DNA of 64,000 nt from JAXLQL01 sp046331625 (GCA_046331625.1 JAXLQL010000004.1:403126-467125); one strand, 5' to 3'; counted from the stretch's first letter, positions 25,634 to 35,787 are shown. Notes: generated by a model not told the origin, from the letters alone. Translations and numbers: made by a program.

Positions 25634-28600
25634 ATGTTCCGAAACTTGCTTTTAGGTGCTGGCGCCTTGTCTCTCGCCGCTACTCTGGCTTGGGGACAGC
25701 AGGTGTCTGGTTCGATCGGCGGCACCGTGCATGACGCGCAAGGAGCCGTTGTGCCGAATGCCAAGATCGTTTTGATGGACGTAGCTCAGGGTGACCAACG
25801 CGAATCGGTCACCAATAACGATGGGCTGTTTTTCCTCAATCCGCTCAAGCCTTCCGTATATACGGTACGCGTGGAAGCCCAAGGCTTCAAGCGCTTCGAG
25901 CGGAAGGAAATCAAGCTGTTCGCCAATGACCGTATCGATTTGGGCGTGATCCAACTCGAGGTCGGCGGCGTTACGGAAACCGTGGTGGTGGAAGCACAGG
26001 GCGCCGAGATCAAGACGCAGGGCGCCGAGCGCTCGGGCGTGCTGACCTCGAGCCAGGTGGTCAACCTCGCGCTCCTCACCCGCGACTTCCTGCAGCTCAC
26101 CAAGACCCTGCCCGGCGTGGTGCAGAACGGCGGCGTCGGCGGAGCCATCAACGGCAATCGCAACAACGCCAACAACCTCACCGTCGACGGCGTCACCAAT
26201 ATCGATACCGGTTCCAACGGCGGCGTGCTCGCCACGTTGAACATGGATCAGATCGCCGAGTTCAAGGTACTCACCAACGCCGCGCCCGCCGAATTCGGCC
26301 GCTCATCCGGCGCGCAGATCAACGTCATCTCGAAGTCCGGTTCGAAAGACTTCCACGGAACTGGCTACCTCTTCCATCGCCACGAAGGCCTCAACGCCAA
26401 CAACTGGCTCAACAACCAGCAGCCCCAGGCCGACGGAAATGCTCGTCCGCGCCAGCTCTACCGGTACAACTATGCGGGCTTCAATGCCGGCGGTCCGGTG
26501 CTGATCCCGGGCACCAGCATCAACCGCAACCGCGACAAGCTCTTCTTCTTCGTGAATATGGAGTGGCAGAAGCAGCTCGCGGCGAACACGATCCGCAACG
26601 TGACCGTGCCCACTGACCTGCAGCGCCGCGGCGACTTCACCCAGACCAAGGAAGGCGACGGCCGTCCGGTATTCATTCGCGATCCGCTCTCCACCCTGCC
26701 CTGCGCCACCAACGCCGGCGGTGGCGGGTGCTTCCCCGGCAACATCATCCCGGCCAGCCGCATCAACTCCGACGGTCAGAAGCTGCTCGGGTTCTACCCG
26801 CAGCCCAACGCCAGCGACAACCAGTACAACTATCAGACTCAGGTTTCCGACCAGTTTCCGCGCCGCGAAAACATGTTCCGCGGCGACTACAACATCAACG
26901 ACAAGTGGCGCCTCTACTCGCGCTACATGTACACGGTGAGCTCGCGCAACATGTCGTATGGCCAGTGGAACGCCGACTACAACATTCCGTGGGCGCCCAT
27001 GAACTTCGGCAATCCCGGCTGGAGCCTCATCACCAACCTCACCACGGTGATCAACCCGACTCTCACCAACGAGTTCATCATCGGCTCCTCGAAGAACGTT
27101 CTGAACATCGATCCCGTGGACAAGACGTTCGATCGCTCCAAGCTGAACCTCAGCTACAAGATGCCGTTCGCCGACGCCGACAAGCTCGGCCTGGTGCAGA
27201 ACTGGCGCTTCGGCGGCGTGCCCAACGCTCCATTCTCCAACTTCTCCGGCACCCCGTTCCGCAACTTCAACCACACCTGGGACATCACCGACAATGTCTC
27301 GAAGATCATGGGCACCCATACCTTCAAGGCCGGCGTCTACTTGAACAAGAGCCTCAAAGATCAGACGGCGTTCACCAGCGTGAATGGCGACATCTGGTTC
27401 GATCGCGATTCCCAAAACCCCGGCGATACCAACTGGGCCTACTCGAACGCGCTACTCGGCAACTTCCAGCGCCTGGCGCAATCGAACACCGTGCTCAACG
27501 GCCAATACCGGAGCTGGAACGTGGAGTTCTTCGCGCAGGATAGCTGGCGCGCTTCGTCGAAGCTCTCGATCGATTACGGCCTGCGGTTCTATTGGATCCA
27601 GCCGCAGTACGATCGCGCGCTGCAGACGAGTTCGTTCAACCCGGCGCTCTACAACGCGGCCAACTCGGCCGCGCTCGTGCAGCCAGTTCTGCAGAACGGA
27701 GCCGTGGCCGGTCTGAACACGGTCACCAATACGATCGTTCCGCGCGCGCTCATCGGCTCGATCATCAACAACAACAAGGGATTCGTCAACGGCCTCTACG
27801 CCAACGGCATGGGCTTGGCGGGCAAAGACGGTTATCCCAAGGGCCTGATCAACGATCGCGGAATCCACTACGCGCCTCGCTTGGGCGTCGCCTATACGTT
27901 CATGCCGAAGACCGTGCTCCGCGTGGGCGCGGGCTTGTTCTACGATCGCTTCCAGGGCAACCCCGTGTTCGACATGCTGCCCAACCCGCCCTCGACCATC
28001 CGCCCGACGTTCTACTTCGGCAACCTCTCGCAGATCGGGAATCTCCAAGGGACCTTCTTCCCGGCTGACGTGCGCGGCTTCGACATCGGCGGGCACGTTC
28101 CCACCACCGCCAACTTCAACGTGACGATCCAGCGCGAAATCGCCAAGGGCACCGTTCTCGATGTCGGCTACGTGGGCACCAAGGGCTGGCACCTATTGAA
28201 CCGCTTCAACGTCAATGCCCTGCCGCTTGGCAGCGCGTGGCTGCGGCAGAATCAGGATCCGACCATCGCCAACCAGACCACCGATGGCCGCACGGCGAAG
28301 CTCAACAACCTGTATCGCCCCTACCTCGGATTCGGGAACATCCCGATCACACAGTTCGGCGGCATCAGCAACTACAATGCGCTGCAAGTCAACCTGACGC
28401 GCAACTTCCGCAACGGCCTGCAATTCGGTGCGGCCTACACGTGGTCAAAGACGTTGGGCATCGCCAACGGCGACCAGGATGAAGTCCATCCGTTCAACTA
28501 CAAGATGGGCAACTACGGCTTCCTGGACTATGACGTGCCGCAAATGCTGGCCCTCAACTTCGTCTATGACGTACCGAAGCTGGCGCGCGGAAGTTGGGCC

Positions 28601-29152
28601 AAGCCCGGCCTCACCCACATTCTGAACGGCTGGCAGATCTCGGGCATCACCACCTTCCAGGGTGGGTTCCCGGGCAACGTCAGCGTCGGCTTCACCGGCA
28701 TCGGCGGCGAGTTGAACCGCGTCTACACCGGATCGGAGCAGGTGGCTCCGCGCGTCGCCTTGTCCGGCAATCCGGTCAAGTCGAGCGGCCGCACCAACGA
28801 TGCCTACATCGACACGAGCGTCTTCAAGGCGCCCGTAGTGGGCTCCTCTGGCCTCGAGTCGGCGCGCTACATCGTTCGCCGCCCCGGCATCAACAACTGG
28901 GATGCGTCGATCTTCAAGAACGTGCAGTTCACTGAAACCAAGTACCTGCAGTTGCGTTTCGAGATGTTCAACGCGTTCAACCACACGCAGTTTTCTGATT
29001 TCAACCGCAGCGTGACGTTCAACCCCTCCACCGGCGCGATCACCAATCTTCCCACCGCGCTCGGCGGCGGCGGCGGACGCTACGGCTTCGGGGCGATCAA
29101 CTCGGCGCGCGATCCGCGCTTCATTCAGTTGGCCACGAAGTTCTACTTCTGA
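25634..29152 (+). CDS. TonB-dependent-receptor-like outer membrane protein with carboxypeptidase-regulatory domain
   Basis: Seen: 1172 aa, intact. Signal peptide MFRNLLLGAGALSLAATLAW; regulatory Ig-like domain to about 110 (GSIGGTVHDAQGAVVPNAKI); plug (NNLTVDGVTNIDTGS, QINVISKSGSKDFHG); beta barrel to a terminal FYF. Known: an Oar/SusC-type family greatly expanded in acidobacteria, placed in the outer membrane and linked to polymer uptake. Related to the broken gene at 3821-7082. The CRTAC1-type gene starts 8 bp after its stop, so both are probably one operon. No TonB box could be defined; substrate unknown. Confidence 0.88.
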   Translation: MFRNLLLGAGALSLAATLAWGQQVSGSIGGTVHDAQGAVVPNAKIVLMDVAQGDQRESVTNNDGLFFLNPLKPSVYTVRVEAQGFKRFERKEIKLFANDRIDLGVIQLEVGGVTETVVVEAQGAEIKTQGAERSGVLTSSQVVNLALLTRDFLQLTKTLPGVVQNGGVGGAINGNRNNANNLTVDGVTNIDTGSNGGVLATLNMDQIAEFKVLTNAAPAEFGRSSGAQINVISKSGSKDFHGTGYLFHRHEGLNANNWLNNQQPQADGNARPRQLYRYNYAGFNAGGPVLIPGTSINRNRDKLFFFVNMEWQKQLAANTIRNVTVPTDLQRRGDFTQTKEGDGRPVFIRDPLSTLPCATNAGGGGCFPGNIIPASRINSDGQKLLGFYPQPNASDNQYNYQTQVSDQFPRRENMFRGDYNINDKWRLYSRYMYTVSSRNMSYGQWNADYNIPWAPMNFGNPGWSLITNLTTVINPTLTNEFIIGSSKNVLNIDPVDKTFDRSKLNLSYKMPFADADKLGLVQNWRFGGVPNAPFSNFSGTPFRNFNHTWDITDNVSKIMGTHTFKAGVYLNKSLKDQTAFTSVNGDIWFDRDSQNPGDTNWAYSNALLGNFQRLAQSNTVLNGQYRSWNVEFFAQDSWRASSKLSIDYGLRFYWIQPQYDRALQTSSFNPALYNAANSAALVQPVLQNGAVAGLNTVTNTIVPRALIGSIINNNKGFVNGLYANGMGLAGKDGYPKGLINDRGIHYAPRLGVAYTFMPKTVLRVGAGLFYDRFQGNPVFDMLPNPPSTIRPTFYFGNLSQIGNLQGTFFPADVRGFDIGGHVPTTANFNVTIQREIAKGTVLDVGYVGTKGWHLLNRFNVNALPLGSAWLRQNQDPTIANQTTDGRTAKLNNLYRPYLGFGNIPITQFGGISNYNALQVNLTRNFRNGLQFGAAYTWSKTLGIANGDQDEVHPFNYKMGNYGFLDYDVPQMLALNFVYDVPKLARGSWAKPGLTHILNGWQISGITTFQGGFPGNVSVGFTGIGGELNRVYTGSEQVAPRVALSGNPVKSSGRTNDAYIDTSVFKAPVVGSSGLESARYIVRRPGINNWDASIFKNVQFTETKYLQLRFEMFNAFNHTQFSDFNRSVTFNPSTGAITNLPTALGGGGGRYGFGAINSARDPRFIQLATKFYF

Positions 29153-29160
29153 AGCCTGCA

Positions 29161-30843
29161 GTGCAGTTCCACGCAAACAAGGGCCGGCTCGCGCTGGCCC
29201 TTTTGCTTTTGGCGGGCGTGATCTTCGCGCAAGGCGTCGCGTCGCGCGGAGTCTCGAATGCCGCTCGCGGCAGGTTCTCGGGAAAGCCATGGCCTGTGCG
29301 CTTCGCTGACGTGTCGGCTCGCGCGGGGCTCAGGCGCTCCACGGTGTACGGCGGCGTCGATCGCATTGACTATCTGGTGGAATCCTCGGGCGGCGGACTC
29401 GCCGCAATCGACTACGACGGCGACGGCTGGCTCGACCTCTTCATCGTCAATGGCACTCGCTTCGATGCCGTGCCCGCGGGGGCGCACCACCTGCTCTATC
29501 GCAACAATCACGACGGCACGTTCACCGACGTGAGCGAACGCGCCGGAGTCGCGAAGTCCGGGTGGGGAATGGGAGTGGCTCTCGGCGACTATGACGGCGA
29601 TGGCCACGATGATCTCTACGTCACGCAATGGGGCCACGACATTCTGTTCCGCAACAACGGCGACGGAACGTTTCGCGATGTCACCTCTGCCTCAGGGCTC
29701 GCTTCCGCCGCAACGCGCTGGGGTTCAGGCGCAACGTTCATCGACTACGATCACGACGGAGACCTCGACCTCTTCGTCGCCCACTACCTCGAGTTCGATC
29801 CGGCCCGCACGCCGAGGCCTGGCGCCAATCCCAATTGCACGTGGAAGGGGATCGCGGTGGCGTGCGGTCCGCGTGGACTCACACCGAGCCGCCCGTCGCT
29901 CTATCGCAACGATCGCGGACGCTTTGTCGACGTGACAGCCGCGTCAGGCATCGCCAAAGCGCAGCCGACGTATGGCATGACCGCGGTCGCCGCCGACTTC
30001 GACGATGACGGCTGGCCCGACCTCTACATGGCTTCTGACTCCACGCCGAGCCTCTACTTCCGCAATCGCCATGACGGCACGTTCGTGGAGGAAGGGCTCG
30101 AGCGCGCGCTTGCCGTGAATGAGGATGGCCGCGAGCAGGCAGGCATGGGGATCGCAGTCGCCGACGTGAATGGCGATGGCCGGCTCGACGCGTTCAAGAC
30201 TCACTTCGCCGAAGACACGCCGGTGCTGTATCTCGGGGAGGGCACGGGACAGTTCCGCGATGCGACCCTGGCGAGCGGGCTCGCCGTAGAGACGCGCTAC
30301 GTCGGCTGGGGCGCTTCGTTCGCCGACTTCGATAACGACGGCCTGCCGGATCTGTTCTGGGTGACGGGACATCTCTACCCCGAGCTGAAGCTCGCCGATT
30401 TTCCCTATCGTACGCCGCCTTTGCTGTTTCGAAATCTAGGCCAGGGGCGCTTCGAGCAGATCGCTCTCGATGCGGCGCCGCATTCGAGCCGCGGGTCGAT
30501 TGCAGCGGACTTCGACAACGACGGTGACCTCGACGTGGTGATCTGGAATCGCAACGAAGCACCCACGATGCTACGCAACGATCTCGCGGCCGCGCATCGC
30601 TGGATCCAGTTCGAAGCACCGATCCACACGCGCGTCACAGTGCGCGGGTTCGCGCAGGAAGTGCTGAGCCAGTCGAGTTTCTACTCGGCTCCGGGGCGCG
30701 TGCTGCATTTCGGGTTGGGTTCTCAGGCGGGCGTCGTGGATGCGACGGTGCGATATCCGGATGGATCCACGCGGGTGTGGAAAGGGCTCGCCGCGAACAG
30801 GCGCTACCGGCTCAATGCACGATCCACCGATCCACTACGCTAG
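29161..30843 (+). CDS. CRTAC1-family secreted protein (FG-GAP/VCBS repeats, ASPIC/UnbV end)
   Basis: Seen: 560 aa from a GTG at 29161; signal peptide (LALALLLLAGVIFAQG). At least seven FG-GAP calcium-loop repeats of the form DYDGDGWLDLFIVNG, DYDGDGHDDLYVTQWG, DYDHDGDLDLFVAHY, DFDDDGWPDLYMASD, DVNGDGRLDAFKT, DFDNDGLPDLFWVTG and DFDNDGDLDVVIWN build an integrin-like propeller. A short ASPIC/UnbV-type end (FGLGSQAGVVDATVRYPDG) closes it. Known: extracellular or periplasmic, Ca2+-binding; in acidobacteria often beside TPR and receptor genes. Here it follows the receptor by 8 bp. Binding partner unknown. Confidence 0.87.
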   Translation: MQFHANKGRLALALLLLAGVIFAQGVASRGVSNAARGRFSGKPWPVRFADVSARAGLRRSTVYGGVDRIDYLVESSGGGLAAIDYDGDGWLDLFIVNGTRFDAVPAGAHHLLYRNNHDGTFTDVSERAGVAKSGWGMGVALGDYDGDGHDDLYVTQWGHDILFRNNGDGTFRDVTSASGLASAATRWGSGATFIDYDHDGDLDLFVAHYLEFDPARTPRPGANPNCTWKGIAVACGPRGLTPSRPSLYRNDRGRFVDVTAASGIAKAQPTYGMTAVAADFDDDGWPDLYMASDSTPSLYFRNRHDGTFVEEGLERALAVNEDGREQAGMGIAVADVNGDGRLDAFKTHFAEDTPVLYLGEGTGQFRDATLASGLAVETRYVGWGASFADFDNDGLPDLFWVTGHLYPELKLADFPYRTPPLLFRNLGQGRFEQIALDAAPHSSRGSIAADFDNDGDLDVVIWNRNEAPTMLRNDLAAAHRWIQFEAPIHTRVTVRGFAQEVLSQSSFYSAPGRVLHFGLGSQAGVVDATVRYPDGSTRVWKGLAANRRYRLNARSTDPLR

Positions 30844-30848
30844 AGAGC

Positions 30849-31298
30849 ATGCAGCATCTGTTCGAGCGGTCAACCGCGGACGAAGTGATCTCCCGCATCG
30901 GGAAGCTGCAGCCCGCCTCCGTGAGGCAATGGGGCAAGATGGATGCGGCACAGATGATGGCTCACTGCTCCATCACCATGGACATCGCGTCGGGCAGGTT
31001 GAAGCTGCCACGGCTGTTCATCGGCAGGATCCTTGCGCCATTCGTGAAGTCGATCTACACCAACGACAAGCCTTTCAGCAACAACGGTCCCACAGGTAAG
31101 GAACTCGTCGTTGCGGATGCGAGGGACTTTGCGCGAGAGAAGGAGTCGCTCATCGCGAAGGTTCGCCAGTTCTCAGAAGGCGGAGAAGCCGCATGCACGC
31201 GGCATCCGCACCCCTTCTTCGGCGAGCTGACGCCCGCTGCCTGGGGTCGAGGCATGTACAAGCATCTCGATCATCATCTGCGCCAGTTCGGCGTTTGA
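30849..31298 (+). CDS. DUF1569 (DinB-like) protein
   Basis: Seen: 149 aa from ATG at 30849. Family marks: VRQWGKMDAAQMMAHCSITM near the N-terminus, HPFFGELTPAAWGRGMYKHL and DHHLRQFGV at the C-terminus; the histidines at the two ends match the DinB-like four-helix metal site. Known: DUF1569 has no established function. It starts 5 bp after the CRTAC1 stop and is probably cotranscribed. The upstream extension to 30777 is inside the previous gene and is rejected. No signal peptide. Confidence 0.82.
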   Translation: MQHLFERSTADEVISRIGKLQPASVRQWGKMDAAQMMAHCSITMDIASGRLKLPRLFIGRILAPFVKSIYTNDKPFSNNGPTGKELVVADARDFAREKESLIAKVRQFSEGGEAACTRHPHPFFGELTPAAWGRGMYKHLDHHLRQFGV

Positions 31299-31325
31299 TT
31301 CGACGGAACGAGCCCAAACAGCGTC

Positions 31326-33689
31326 ATGTCTTTCATGCCCGCACTTTCGCTCATGCGCCAGCCTCGCTTCGCACTCGGCGTCATCGCGACGCTCGCTCTC
31401 GGCATCGCGGTGAGCACGTTTCTCTTTGCGTTCCTGAACGCCGTGGTGCTGCGTCCGCTACCGTATCGCGACCCTCACGAGCTCGCGATGCTCTGGACCA
31501 ACGACGTCAAGCGCGGGATTCCCGAAGAGGGCGTCGGCTATCCGACGGTGGATGACTGGCGAGCGCAGTCACGCGTCTTTGCGAGCTTCGCTACGTGCGG
31601 TCGAGGCGGACAGGCGATTCTCGGCGGCCAGGCAGAGCCCGAGCGAATCGAAGTCGCCATCGTTTCGTCGAACCTGTGGGACGTGCTCGGTGTACCGCCG
31701 ATGCTCGGGCGCGCGTTCACGCATGACGAGGATATGCGCTCGGAGCGGGTAGCCGTGATCAGCCACTCGCTTTGGACTCGGCGCTTCGGCGCGGCGCGCG
31801 ACGCTCTCGATCGCACCATCGATCTCGATGGACGCCCCTATCGCGTGATCGGCGTGATGCGGGCGAGCTTTGCGTTTCCGAATCGCGAGGTGGATGCGTG
31901 GATTCCGCTGCTCGACCATTCCGAATACCGCCAACTCCGCACACGCCGGGAGGCCGATTTCCTGAAGGTGGTGGCGCGTCTGCGCCCGGGCCACACGCTC
32001 GCTGAAGCCGATCGCGAGATGAACGAGATCGGCCGGAGGCTGACCGCTCGCTATCCTTCTTCCGATCCTGACTTCGCCGGTTACGCCGTTACTGTGTTGC
32101 CATTCGCGCGGCAGTACGTCGGGGAGGCGCTGCCGCGCGCGCTGTGGCTGCTGCTCGCCGCGGTGGGATTCGTGCTGCTGGCCGGATGCGCCAACGCCGC
32201 CGGATTGATGCTCGCGCGAAACCATTCACGAGGCCGGGAATTCGCGGTACGTGCAGCGTTGGGTGCGGGAGTGCCCGCGTTGCTTCGAGAGCAACTCGCG
32301 GAGTCGCTATTGCTCGCATCGGCTGCAGGCATGGCGGGATCGCTTGCCGGATGGTGGATGGTGCGCGCGGCGATCGTACTCGCGGCAGGCGAAGTGCCGC
32401 GTCTCGACGAAGCAACGTTCGACTGGAGCGTGGCTGCGTTCGCGGTGCTCGCGTCGATGCTCACGGTCCTCGTCTGCGGACCGCTTGCCGCGCTCGCTGC
32501 TGCCCGGGTCGCTCCCGCTGACGCGATGCGCGAGGGCGCCAGTCGCGGTGCATCAGGAAGCCATCGCGCGCAATGGTGGCTGGCCGCGGCGCAGGCCGCA
32601 TTCACCGTGTTGCTGCTCGCGGGCGCGGGGTTGCTGCTCGGACACCTGCTCGAACTGCGCCGCGTGGATCCGGGCTTTCGCGCCAAGGACAGGCTCTTGC
32701 TCCGCGTGGATCCAACGGGACAGGCGCCCGTGTTTTGGCGCAGTCTGCTCGCGCGGCTCAATGCAATGCCGGGCGTGCAGGCGGGTGCGATCCAGAGCTT
32801 CGTCCGCGATCTGAATCCGGACAACACCGCTTTTGTCGAGGGCCGCGGGCTCGTCGATAACGAGAAACTCGCCGGCGATTTCGTCACGCCTGGATTCTTC
32901 GAAGCCGCTGGCGCGCGGCTCCTTCGCGGCCGGTTCTTTACAGCGTCTGAAGCGGATGGCAAAAGCCCCGCGATCATCGTGAATGAGACGATGGCGCGCC
33001 GCTTCTGGCCCGGCCAAGACCCGATCGGGAAACGGCTCCAGTGGGGCAACCGCCGCCGCGAGGATCGGCCATGGTGGGTCGTGGTGGGCGTGATTCAAGA
33101 CATGCGGCGGCTCGGCTTCGAGCAGCCCGCGGTGTGCGAGGCGTTCCGCGCAGGGTTCGCCGGATCGATGGAACTGCTGGTGCACTCGCGTCTCCCGGTC
33201 ACCGATGTCCGAGCCGCGATCCGAGCCGAGAGCTCGAGTGCGCCGGTCTATCGCATCCGCGGTCTCGAGCAGTTCCTGGCGTCGTCTACGTTGTCGCGAC
33301 GCTTGCAGACCTTGCTGCTCGGGTGCTTCGCTGGATTGGCGTTGCTGGTGGCCGCAGTCGGATTTTACGCGACCATGCGGCAGGCTGTTGTGTCGCGGCG
33401 GCGCGAGTTCGGGATCCGGCTTGCGCTCGGCGCCGGACCTTCGAGCGTGTTCCGCGCCGTGCTTGGCTCGGGCATTGCCATCGCAGCCGCCGGCGCTGCT
33501 GCTGGGACTGCGGGCGCGCTCGCGTTGCAGCGAGTGATGGGTGCGATGCTACCGGGGTCCAGTGCGGCCGGGGGCTGGCTGATCCTCACCTCGTCGGCTG
33601 CGTTCATGCTGGTGATTGCGGGGATCGCTTGTGCGGTGCCGGCTTGGCGCGCGGCGCAGGTGGACCCGGCGCGGGTCCTGCGGGAATAG
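31326..33689 (+). CDS. Duplicated MacB/FtsX-type ABC permease (ADOP family)
   Basis: Seen: 787 aa. N-terminal helix (FALGVIATLALGIAVSTFLF) and the conserved LRPLPYRDPHELAMLW; a MacB-type periplasmic core (LWDVLGVPPMLGRAFTHDED); an FtsX block of three helices at about 275-395; then a second core and a second FtsX block at the C-terminus ending in ACAVPAWRAAQVDPARVLRE. Known: acidobacterial duplicated orphan permeases lack a cognate ATPase gene next to them; that holds here. Function is unproven, presumably export or envelope mechanotransmission. The usual N-terminal cytoplasmic extension of the family is missing. Confidence 0.88.
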   Translation: MSFMPALSLMRQPRFALGVIATLALGIAVSTFLFAFLNAVVLRPLPYRDPHELAMLWTNDVKRGIPEEGVGYPTVDDWRAQSRVFASFATCGRGGQAILGGQAEPERIEVAIVSSNLWDVLGVPPMLGRAFTHDEDMRSERVAVISHSLWTRRFGAARDALDRTIDLDGRPYRVIGVMRASFAFPNREVDAWIPLLDHSEYRQLRTRREADFLKVVARLRPGHTLAEADREMNEIGRRLTARYPSSDPDFAGYAVTVLPFARQYVGEALPRALWLLLAAVGFVLLAGCANAAGLMLARNHSRGREFAVRAALGAGVPALLREQLAESLLLASAAGMAGSLAGWWMVRAAIVLAAGEVPRLDEATFDWSVAAFAVLASMLTVLVCGPLAALAAARVAPADAMREGASRGASGSHRAQWWLAAAQAAFTVLLLAGAGLLLGHLLELRRVDPGFRAKDRLLLRVDPTGQAPVFWRSLLARLNAMPGVQAGAIQSFVRDLNPDNTAFVEGRGLVDNEKLAGDFVTPGFFEAAGARLLRGRFFTASEADGKSPAIIVNETMARRFWPGQDPIGKRLQWGNRRREDRPWWVVVGVIQDMRRLGFEQPAVCEAFRAGFAGSMELLVHSRLPVTDVRAAIRAESSSAPVYRIRGLEQFLASSTLSRRLQTLLLGCFAGLALLVAAVGFYATMRQAVVSRRREFGIRLALGAGPSSVFRAVLGSGIAIAAAGAAAGTAGALALQRVMGAMLPGSSAAGGWLILTSSAAFMLVIAGIACAVPAWRAAQVDPARVLRE

Positions 33690-33781
33690 GGGACGCGCAC
33701 GGGAGACTGCGCCATGGGCGACATCGCGATCCATCCCGCGTCATCGAGACGCAGGCTTACCAGTTCGCCGGATAGGAACGC

Positions 33782-34603
33782 CTACTCTACATACACGCGG
33801 ATCCGGTGATCGGTGAAGCGCAACCCGGGCATCGGCGACGACGCCTTCATGTGACAACTCGCACAATCGGCCCCGCGAGGACATCGCCGCGTCCTGGCCG
33901 CCACCGCGTGACACCCCACACATGCCTTCGCCGGCTCCGCGCGTGGCCTCTCTCCATGCGGATCGTGACAAGACACGCACGTCAGCCGCTCCGCCCCCCC
34001 CGCTCCGAGCGACTTCTTGTAGCACTTGCTCGCCAGCAATCCCACCGGCGCGAATCGGATGCTGCGCGCGTCTTCCACCTCGGGCTCGGGTGACGCGTAG
34101 ACCGCATCCGGCGACCGATGGCAGCGCGAGCACACGGCCACCGAGCGGTCCCGCGCAATCGTACCGCGGCCGGGCTTCGCGCGATGCGCAGTTCCGTCTC
34201 CGTGACAGGCTTGGCAAGTGACACCGGGCTCGCCCAGCGTCTGGTGACATCCGAAGCAGCGCTCGACGTTGCGCTCGGTCTCGACCACTCCGAGCGCGTC
34301 TTCGAGGTCGAGCGGCGCGGCCGGATCGTGCCCCGGCGTCAGTCCGAGCCGGTTGCCTTCGCGATACCAGGAGACGCGATGCTCCACGATCTTGCCGCTG
34401 CGCTCGATCACCGGGGTCGTCGCTTGCCATCCCGATCCGAATGCCCATCGGATCGCCGCCTTCACTTCGCCGTTCAACTGCACTTCCTTACCCGAGTAGA
34501 CGTAGCTCACGCCCCCGGGACCACGCAGCTTCCGGCCGTCGAAGTGCTCGCCGGTGTACGGCGCGAGCGCACGAGCATGCGGAGTGGCAGATTGGTTGCG
34601 CAC
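33782..34603 (-). CDS. Multihaem cytochrome c (5' end uncertain)
   Basis: Seen: from the GTG at 34603, 273 aa with six CxxCH motifs (CFGCH, CQACH, CSRCH, CVSCH, CVGCH, CASCH). Upstream of that GTG the same frame still encodes a seventh haem motif CALCH (34613-34627) behind a good signal sequence (LVLGIAVAGLAAAAPSQQ, about 34628-34681), which overlaps the 3' end of the TPR gene; yet no ATG, GTG or TTG precedes it in frame. So the true start is either a rare codon, made by frameshifting from the TPR gene, or hidden by a sequence error. Known: such proteins are periplasmic electron carriers. Probably cotranscribed with the TPR gene. Confidence 0.78.
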   Translation of the reverse strand: MRNQSATPHARALAPYTGEHFDGRKLRGPGGVSYVYSGKEVQLNGEVKAAIRWAFGSGWQATTPVIERSGKIVEHRVSWYREGNRLGLTPGHDPAAPLDLEDALGVVETERNVERCFGCHQTLGEPGVTCQACHGDGTAHRAKPGRGTIARDRSVAVCSRCHRSPDAVYASPEPEVEDARSIRFAPVGLLASKCYKKSLGAGGAERLTCVSCHDPHGERPRAEPAKACVGCHAVAARTRRCPRGADCASCHMKASSPMPGLRFTDHRIRVYVE

Positions 34604-34659
34604 GCGAGCCGCGTGGCAGAGTGCGCACTGCTGCGAAGGCGCCGCGGCGGCGAGACCCG

Positions 34660-35787
34660 CTACTGCGATTCCGAGAACAAGTCGCGCTGCCGCTCCAGGT
34701 CGCGCTCGGAGAGCTGCTTCACTCGCGCGAACGCACGCGCCGCTTCGGGCTTTCTCCCCAGCGCCTGTAGCACCGTTCCATAGAGAAAGAACGCTTCGCG
34801 GAACTCGGGATCCGCTATGGTCGCGCGATCGAGAAATACGGCCGCCTCCTGGCTCTTCGACTTCTGCCAGATCAGTTTAGCCAACTGGTAGTTGGCGCGC
34901 GCGTTGCGAGGCCGCGCTGATGCCGCCGCGCGCAGCAGGCGTTCCGATTCGGCCTGCGTGGCGGGATTCAGTGAGAGCGCCGCGCCCAACGTGTAAGTCG
35001 CCTCGAAATCTCCAGGGCGCGCGGCGAGTTCGGCGCGCCATTCGGAAATCGCTTCTTGCGTTTTGCGCTGCCGCCAATAGACCGAGCCCACGTGCAATCG
35101 CAGCGAAGGAAACGCGGGGCTGATGGCCCGCACCTTTTCGAACGCCGCCAGCGCTTCGTCGAGCCGGCCTTCGTTGAGCAGCGCTTGTCCGAGCGTCAAT
35201 TGAAGTTCCGCCGAGTCGCCCCGTTCGATCAACGGGTCGAGCACTGCGCGCGCCTCGGCTGTCTTCCGCTGCCGCAACAGAGCGGTCGCGAGGCCGAGCG
35301 CCACTGACGGATCGCCGGGTCCCAAGGCCTTGTACTGCGCCTCGGCGTCGGCGTATCGTCCGGATTCCACCAGCGCCATCGCACGCAACTGCATCGCTTG
35401 CCGGTTGCCGGGTTGGGCGTGGAGGAAGACGTCGAATGCAGCGACCGCCTCGGCCGCGTGGCCTTGCTTGAAGTGCGCCAGACCGAGGTTGAGATGCAGG
35501 GGCGTAAGCGAAGGATCTAGTTTCAGCGCTTGCTGGTAATGCTGGATCGCACCGCCGGAATCCTCTTTGCGCGCGAGCAGCGCGCCCAGGTTCGCCAGCA
35601 CTTCGGCGCGAGGTCCGTAACGGCGCAAGTACTCGCGATATCCGGCCTCCGCTTCGGCCGCGTTGCCTGCTGCCTGTGCCGCGCGAGCCTTCTCGAAGAG
35701 CGCTTCGTTGGGTTGCGCCGCCGCGCTGCCGGCAACCAACAGAGTGAGCGCGGCAATGCGGCAGAGGCGGAATCGGGGTTGCACCAA
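34660..35787 (-). CDS. Secreted tetratricopeptide-repeat protein
   Basis: Seen: 375 aa from a TTG at 35787 (a GTG follows as codon 2). Signal peptide (IAALTLLVAGSAAAQ). At least eight TPR units, for example AAGNAAEAEAGYREYLRRYG, GAIQHYQQALKLDPS, AVAAFDVFLHAQPGNR and RLDEALAAFEKVRAISPAFP. Known: periplasmic TPR proteins act as scaffolds. Its 3' end overlaps the frame that encodes the signal sequence of the cytochrome, so the two products are likely partners. It is divergent from the ABC ATPase gene, 95 bp apart. Confidence 0.85.
   Translation of the reverse strand: MVQPRFRLCRIAALTLLVAGSAAAQPNEALFEKARAAQAAGNAAEAEAGYREYLRRYGPRAEVLANLGALLARKEDSGGAIQHYQQALKLDPSLTPLHLNLGLAHFKQGHAAEAVAAFDVFLHAQPGNRQAMQLRAMALVESGRYADAEAQYKALGPGDPSVALGLATALLRQRKTAEARAVLDPLIERGDSAELQLTLGQALLNEGRLDEALAAFEKVRAISPAFPSLRLHVGSVYWRQRKTQEAISEWRAELAARPGDFEATYTLGAALSLNPATQAESERLLRAAASARPRNARANYQLAKLIWQKSKSQEAAVFLDRATIADPEFREAFFLYGTVLQALGRKPEAARAFARVKQLSERDLERQRDLFSESQ

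Noticed and set aside
33741..34448. 235-codon minus-strand frame over the cytochrome
   Set aside because: It is out of frame with the CxxCH motifs of the real gene.
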